Positions 7,779-11,497 of a stretch of 11,497 nucleotides of DNA are shown piece after piece (position 1 is the stretch's first letter; the number at the start of each line of letters is the position of its first letter). The DNA is from Akkermansiaceae bacterium. Its GTDB lineage: Bacteria; Verrucomicrobiota; Verrucomicrobiia; Verrucomicrobiales; Akkermansiaceae. Position numbers and translations under genes: made by a program. The stretch lies in assembly GCA_023301545.1 (NCBI GenBank), contig JALZUI010000150.1:1-11497 (forward strand), given 5' to 3'. The notes under the pieces were generated by a model. It was given only the letters and a program-made list of their open reading frames with translations. It was not told where the DNA came from and did not search any database.

Positions 7779-8345
7779 ATGCGCCAATTTATAACTCATA
7801 TAGCCTTGTGTTGCTCGATGTTGTTTTGTCTAGCAGGGCTTCTTCATGCACAGGACTGGGAGTCTACAGGACCTAACTCACGGGTGATGAAGCATCAAGA
7901 TGGGTCTCGTACATACTACCGCCGTACCGCAGGGCAAAAGGTACTGGTTAAGAAAAATGTAGGTCCATCAGGAGATGTCCGCCTAGTGACTCACTACTAC
8001 ATGGACGACTTAGGCAATCCTCGTAGCTGTAAGATCTTTGATGCGAAAAACAAATTACTCTATAAGGTGTCATACGGTTATCAAATTAGTACAGGTCGCT
8101 TAATGAAGGAGCGGATGCTGTTTGCTGATAAAACAGACCCTAAGACTGGTCAGCCAATGGTTGCTAGCGAGACGCGTTATACGTATGACTCTCAAGGGAA
8201 TCGCTCTAAGCCTCTCGTTTTCACTTTTGTAGAAGGGAAAACTGCCGAAAGCCTCTTCGGTAAAAAATCAACGCTTCCTGATAAGGTCTTTGATGAGCAA
8301 AACGATATTGCTAACCCCAACGCACACCGCGTAGGAGGAAGGTAG
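7779..8345 (+). CDS. Small secreted protein with YD-repeat-like motifs
   Basis: A 188-residue protein I do not recognise as a named family. It begins with a signal peptide: MRQF, a hydrophobic run (about 8-22) and a likely cut after LHA (Ala24). The mature part is basic and tyrosine-rich. Two related segments are visible, THYYMDDLGNPRS (71-83) and TRYTYDSQGNRS (132-143), sharing T-x-Y-x-x-D-x-x-G-N. Between them is SYGYQISTGRL (98-108), like the Y-x-Y...GRL of Rhs/YD repeats. YD repeats build beta-strand shells on secreted or surface proteins; here only a few degenerate units are present, and no toxin domain. The frame is open back to a TTG at 7710, but that lies in the preceding terminator. 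ATG 7779 puts the signal peptide at the N-terminus and has only a weak TAGG (7771-7774) before it. A promoter must lie in 7739-7778; TTGCTT (7741) and TAGGAT (7763) are poor candidates. Confidence 0.8.
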   Translation: MRQFITHIALCCSMLFCLAGLLHAQDWESTGPNSRVMKHQDGSRTYYRRTAGQKVLVKKNVGPSGDVRLVTHYYMDDLGNPRSCKIFDAKNKLLYKVSYGYQISTGRLMKERMLFADKTDPKTGQPMVASETRYTYDSQGNRSKPLVFTFVEGKTAESLFGKKSTLPDKVFDEQNDIANPNAHRVGGR

Positions 8346-8361
8346 TCTGAAGGCCAAAGAG

Positions 8362-8390
8362 CTAGCGATGTAAGTAAGCTAGATTTTCTT
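8362..8390 (+). terminator. Possible weak terminator after the YD-like gene
   Basis: CTAGC (8362-8366) can pair with GCTAG (8378-8382) around an 11-base loop, followed by ATTTTCTT. The stem is only five pairs and the T-run is interrupted, so read-through into the next gene is quite possible. Confidence 0.2.
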
Positions 8391-8461
8391 AGGAAACGAA
8401 CGATCATCTATTCTAATGAAGGACGCCTTAGGGCTGTTTCTCTTAACGTGAAATATTAACC

Positions 8462-11269
8462 ATGAATGTATTTAAAAAAATATGCCTACGCGGATTGACT
8501 GTTCTTTCCGCGCTAATACTTTTCAATACCGCTAGTGCGCAGGTGGAAGGATTAAATCCATCGGATATGTTTTTCACTGTTTATAACTATGAAAAAGAAG
8601 GGAAGAGATTACTTCAAGAAGGAGAATTCGATAACGCTTTAGAGAAATTTTCTAAGGCCAAAAAGCTTTTAACTTCGATCAATATTAATTTCGCAAGTTG
8701 GAACCCTAGGATTGTAACCAAGGCTCATGATCGTATTACGGAGTTGTCCAAAACGGTTGAAGCTCAAAAGCTGGCTAAGATTAGAGCTGTCCCTGATGGG
8801 CCGGGACTGATTCCCGCTATAGCCAAGTCTGGTAGGGTTGATGCGGTTAAGGCACGAGTAGATAAGCAGATCAAAGAATTAGGCTTACAAGAGCGAGTCA
8901 ATAGAGTTAAGGAGACAGAGGTTAAGTTAGCCGAGAGTCAAGCGGCGCTACAGAAGCTTAAGGAGTCTGAGGCGACCCGGGCGGGGTTGCTCCAAATGCT
9001 GAAAGAGAAGGATGCGGAATTAGTGAACGCGAGAGCGGCCGCAGACTCAAAAAATACAAAAGCCGATCAAAAATCGAAGCGACTTCAGGAAGAGATTGAG
9101 GCTTTACGCAAGCAAGTTGAAGCGATGGGAACTCAAACGAGCTTCCTGCAACAGGACAAGTTACTGGGTGATAAGCAGGCAGAGATTACAGCGATGAGGA
9201 AACAAGCAGAGCTGGCCTCAGCTAAAATTGCACGATTAGAAAAGTACGTTGCAGAAGGGAACGAGATTCTAGCCAAAGATACGGAAAAATCTGAATTGAT
9301 CGCTAAACTAAGAGATGAAGCCTCCGTCTTGGAAACGGCTAAAACTCAGGCGGAAACCAGATTAGAGGCAGTAATGCTTCAGACGGAAAGTTCAGAGCGA
9401 AACGGAAGTGAAAACTTAGCCCAAGTAGTTGCATTAGAAAAAGAAATAGCCAGGCTCGCAGGGCAATACGAAAAAAAACTAGGCCAAAAAGAGGCTGAAA
9501 TTATAGCGCTCAAAACTGTGGAGGCTACTGAAGGGGCGCCGAGTGAAGAATTGTTAGCGGCTAAGAACACATTAGCGCAAGCAAAGCAGAGAATTACCGC
9601 CCTGCAGAAACAGGTGGAGGGAGTCGAATCAGAGGAAATACGCGTCCTTAAAGCCGACATCCTCGCCTTGCAACAAGAGCGTGAATTACTTGTCATGCGC
9701 CCAAAGGAAAGTGAGATCTTAACGCTGAAGGATGACCTGAAAGAGGTCCGAGCTGAGAAGGCTGGGCTGACGAAAGCCCTAGGAAATAATCACGAGAAAT
9801 ACCTAGATGCGGTTGATCGGATCGACGCCTTACAGAAGGAGTTAGCGAGTGCGCGAACGATAACAAATGAGTTTGAGAAAAACGTCAATAATGAGCGCGA
9901 CATTAGTAATGAAATCATCAGCTCACAGAGGGACCGGTTGGCTGAGAGTACTAAAAAATTAACAGAAACAGAGCGAGCCTTGGCTCAAGAGAAATCGAAA
10001 GCTTCTAAATTGCAAATTCTCCTAGACCAAGCTCAAGGGCAGTACGCTGATTTAGATCAAAGACACAATTCGTTATTAGCAGAGCATGAGCATCTTCGTA
10101 CGATGCTTTCAGGCTCCACGGAAGTGAACTACCTCCGTCGTCAACAGGTGGAATTAAAGAAAAAGTATGAGAAGTCACGGGCAGATTACGAATTACTCCT
10201 TAATGATAGCAATGCTGTTGAGCTTGATTTGGCGCTGGCGCGTAAGCAATACGCTTTGGTTCGTGCGGATCTGAATAAAGCCCGCCACGAGATCGAGTTG
10301 AGCACAATGCAGGCTGATAAACTACGGAATGAGCTAATCGTGGCGCAGAGTGATATTCAATTAGCTGCCTCGAACCCAAACTCGGAGTACTCGGAGGAGG
10401 AAATTAAGCTCTTACGGGACCTCGTCAATCAACAGGTTAAGCTTCAAGAAAATCGTCAGATGACGCGGACTATTATTCTAGATCTCGTAAAGGCGCTTAA
10501 TATTGATGATACGGATTTCGTAGCGGCCCTCGATCTGGCTGAGACACAAGAAATCATCTACACCACGGAGCAAAAAAAATTGCTGGCTCCCCGCGATGCA
10601 GATTCAGAGTTTAGCTTTGAAGACCACGCTTCGCCTGAGGAACGAGCGCAGGCGGCAGCCGAGATGGCTGGTAAAATTGCAGTGTATGATAAGCTGGGGC
10701 GTGAGACTTATGGAAAGGGGAGTTATGCTGCTGCGGAGGAATTCTTTATGCTGAATTTGGATGAAAACCCAGGGCATGTCCCAAGCATGATGAACCTAGG
10801 TGTATCGCGCCTCCGTCATGCAAAAGAAGGCGGAGGGACGACTGAAGATGTAGTCGCCGCGATTGAATCCTTTGAGGACGCGATTTCGTTAAGCCCTGAG
10901 CGCTCACTACCTTACGCACACCAAATGCTAGGCTATTCTCACTACCTTCTTAAGGATTATGATGAGGCGACCAAGCAGTTTTTTGTAGCGCTAGATCTAG
11001 ATGCCAAAAATGCAGTAGCTCATGTGTATCTGGCAAATTTATCGATCATTAAAAATGACCTCAAGGCCACGGAGTCTCACCTGAAATCAGCCATTGAGAT
11101 CGATGCCACACTCTATGACGCTGATTACAACTTGGCGGTGATTTATTCCAAGCAAGGGAAATACAAAAAGTCACTAGAGCATTATCGATCGGCTTTACGT
11201 AAGGGCGCGAGCCCAGATCCAGATCTGGAAAAAGCGTTGAATAAAGCGCTCGTCTCTAATTCTCTTTGA
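8462..11269 (+). CDS. Exported long coiled-coil protein with C-terminal TPRs
   Basis: A 935-residue protein without a known function. Residues 1-26 form a signal peptide (FKK, a hydrophobic run, then TASA before Gln27), so it is exported, probably to the periplasm. A single TPR-like unit follows: YEKEGKRLLQEGEFDNALEK and on to about 70. From about 95 to 705 the chain is nearly all charged heptad-type coiled coil rich in Lys, Glu, Ala and Leu. Breaks occur near 110-124 (PDGPGLIP), 353-362 (ATEGAPSEE), 550 (SGSTE) and 635-645 (ASNPNSEYS). The C-terminus has about five TPRs (near 741-773, 774-815, 818-850, 852-884, 886-918), a protein-binding superhelix. This suggests an extended scaffold or tether carrying a binding platform. 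The ATG at 8462 has no Shine-Dalgarno; TCTAAT (8412-8417) is a possible -10 with no good -35. It follows the YD-like gene by 116 bp on the same strand. Coiled-coil similarity to SMC or myosin proteins would be composition, not homology. Confidence 0.85.
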   Translation: MNVFKKICLRGLTVLSALILFNTASAQVEGLNPSDMFFTVYNYEKEGKRLLQEGEFDNALEKFSKAKKLLTSININFASWNPRIVTKAHDRITELSKTVEAQKLAKIRAVPDGPGLIPAIAKSGRVDAVKARVDKQIKELGLQERVNRVKETEVKLAESQAALQKLKESEATRAGLLQMLKEKDAELVNARAAADSKNTKADQKSKRLQEEIEALRKQVEAMGTQTSFLQQDKLLGDKQAEITAMRKQAELASAKIARLEKYVAEGNEILAKDTEKSELIAKLRDEASVLETAKTQAETRLEAVMLQTESSERNGSENLAQVVALEKEIARLAGQYEKKLGQKEAEIIALKTVEATEGAPSEELLAAKNTLAQAKQRITALQKQVEGVESEEIRVLKADILALQQERELLVMRPKESEILTLKDDLKEVRAEKAGLTKALGNNHEKYLDAVDRIDALQKELASARTITNEFEKNVNNERDISNEIISSQRDRLAESTKKLTETERALAQEKSKASKLQILLDQAQGQYADLDQRHNSLLAEHEHLRTMLSGSTEVNYLRRQQVELKKKYEKSRADYELLLNDSNAVELDLALARKQYALVRADLNKARHEIELSTMQADKLRNELIVAQSDIQLAASNPNSEYSEEEIKLLRDLVNQQVKLQENRQMTRTIILDLVKALNIDDTDFVAALDLAETQEIIYTTEQKKLLAPRDADSEFSFEDHASPEERAQAAAEMAGKIAVYDKLGRETYGKGSYAAAEEFFMLNLDENPGHVPSMMNLGVSRLRHAKEGGGTTEDVVAAIESFEDAISLSPERSLPYAHQMLGYSHYLLKDYDEATKQFFVALDLDAKNAVAHVYLANLSIIKNDLKATESHLKSAIEIDATLYDADYNLAVIYSKQGKYKKSLEHYRSALRKGASPDPDLEKALNKALVSNSL

Positions 11270-11497
11270 AAAACCTTTTTAACAGCTTTAATATAGTGCA
11301 TCGTAACGAGGTCTGAAACTTTAGTGATGAAGAATACATATAGAATTCTAGGTCGATGGGAAAACGCGGGAGCTACCGTTTGAAATAACTTGGTAAGTAA
11401 AACCACGAAGGAAGATGTAGAGCAGTTTTCGATCGCTGATAAGGCAACTTTCGGACTGTTTCCCGTATTAGTAAACGATGATAAAGACGAAAAATAA
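11270..11497 (+). other. 3' flank with possible short or broken reading frame
   Basis: No clear gene, terminator or RNA is visible in these 228 bases. One frame is notable. ATG 11327 (or GTG 11324) reads MKNTYRILGRWENAGATV and stops at TGA 11381-11383. The same frame then runs on from TTG 11390 for 35 codons, with ordinary-looking charged sequence (EDVEQFSIADKATF) ending DDKDEK and TAA at 11495-11497, the very end of the window. A weak GAGG (11309-11312) precedes the first start. It could be a small gene broken by a nonsense mutation, two tiny frames, or chance. Confidence 0.25.

Noticed and set aside
5123..8369. The 12-mer agagctagcgat occurs in two intergenic gaps (5123-5134 and 8358-8369)
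   Set aside because: Among all position pairs in 11.5 kb a few shared 12-mers are expected by chance, and the flanks are unrelated.
8462..11269. SMC/Rad50-like ATPase or phage tail tape-measure identity for the coiled-coil protein
   Set aside because: It has no Walker motifs or hinge, it has a signal peptide and C-terminal TPRs, and no phage genes are nearby. The resemblance is only coiled-coil composition.
1..11497. CRISPR array, tRNA or rRNA genes, transposase, integration site or a multi-gene defence island
   Set aside because: No spaced direct repeats, cloverleaf-like sequence, terminal inverted repeats, or recombinase or nuclease genes were seen. A lone HerA-like ATPase is not enough for a defence system.

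Overview
The window looks like an ordinary chromosomal stretch from a bacterium, with six intact protein genes and short gaps between them. It holds no RNA gene, insertion sequence, CRISPR array or phage gene that I can see. The lineage is uncertain. The CarB and alanine racemase sequences, the signal-peptide/coiled-coil/TPR protein and the general absence of Shine-Dalgarno sequences would fit a marine Verrucomicrobiota (Opitutae-like) bacterium. That is an impression from protein character, not a search result. Base composition appears intermediate and even across the genes, so nothing suggests recent transfer.

Layout, left to right. A perfect 18-bp palindrome followed by six T's (1-26) is a terminator for a plus-strand gene that must lie left of the window. 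It faces carB (53-3247, minus), the complete large subunit of carbamoyl-phosphate synthase. carB stands alone, without carA beside it, and has a 10-bp hairpin immediately before its start codon. A 163-bp AT-rich gap separates it from a divergent gene for a small CAP/SCP-domain lipoprotein (3411-3989, plus), which has a good sigma-70-like promoter very close to its start. That gene converges on alr (4024-5118, minus), a complete PLP-dependent alanine racemase. A 112-bp gap separates alr from a divergent gene for an 808-residue HerA/FtsK-like P-loop ATPase (5231-7657, plus), which ends at a strong terminator (7713-7738). Two genes for exported proteins follow on the plus strand: a 188-residue protein with YD-repeat-like motifs (7779-8345), and a 935-residue protein with a signal peptide, a very long coiled coil and C-terminal TPRs (8462-11269). 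The last 228 bases contain no convincing gene.

The genes do not form one pathway. carB supplies carbamoyl phosphate for pyrimidines and arginine, and alr supplies D-alanine for peptidoglycan. The lipoprotein and the last two genes encode envelope or secreted proteins of unknown role. The ATPase is a cytoplasmic DNA- or protein-translocating motor of unknown role. Most appear to be single-gene units: neighbours are divergent, convergent or separated by terminators. I found no convincing new multi-gene system. The points most worth a second look are the carB leader hairpin, the lack of Shine-Dalgarno sites, and the three poorly characterised proteins at 5231-11269.
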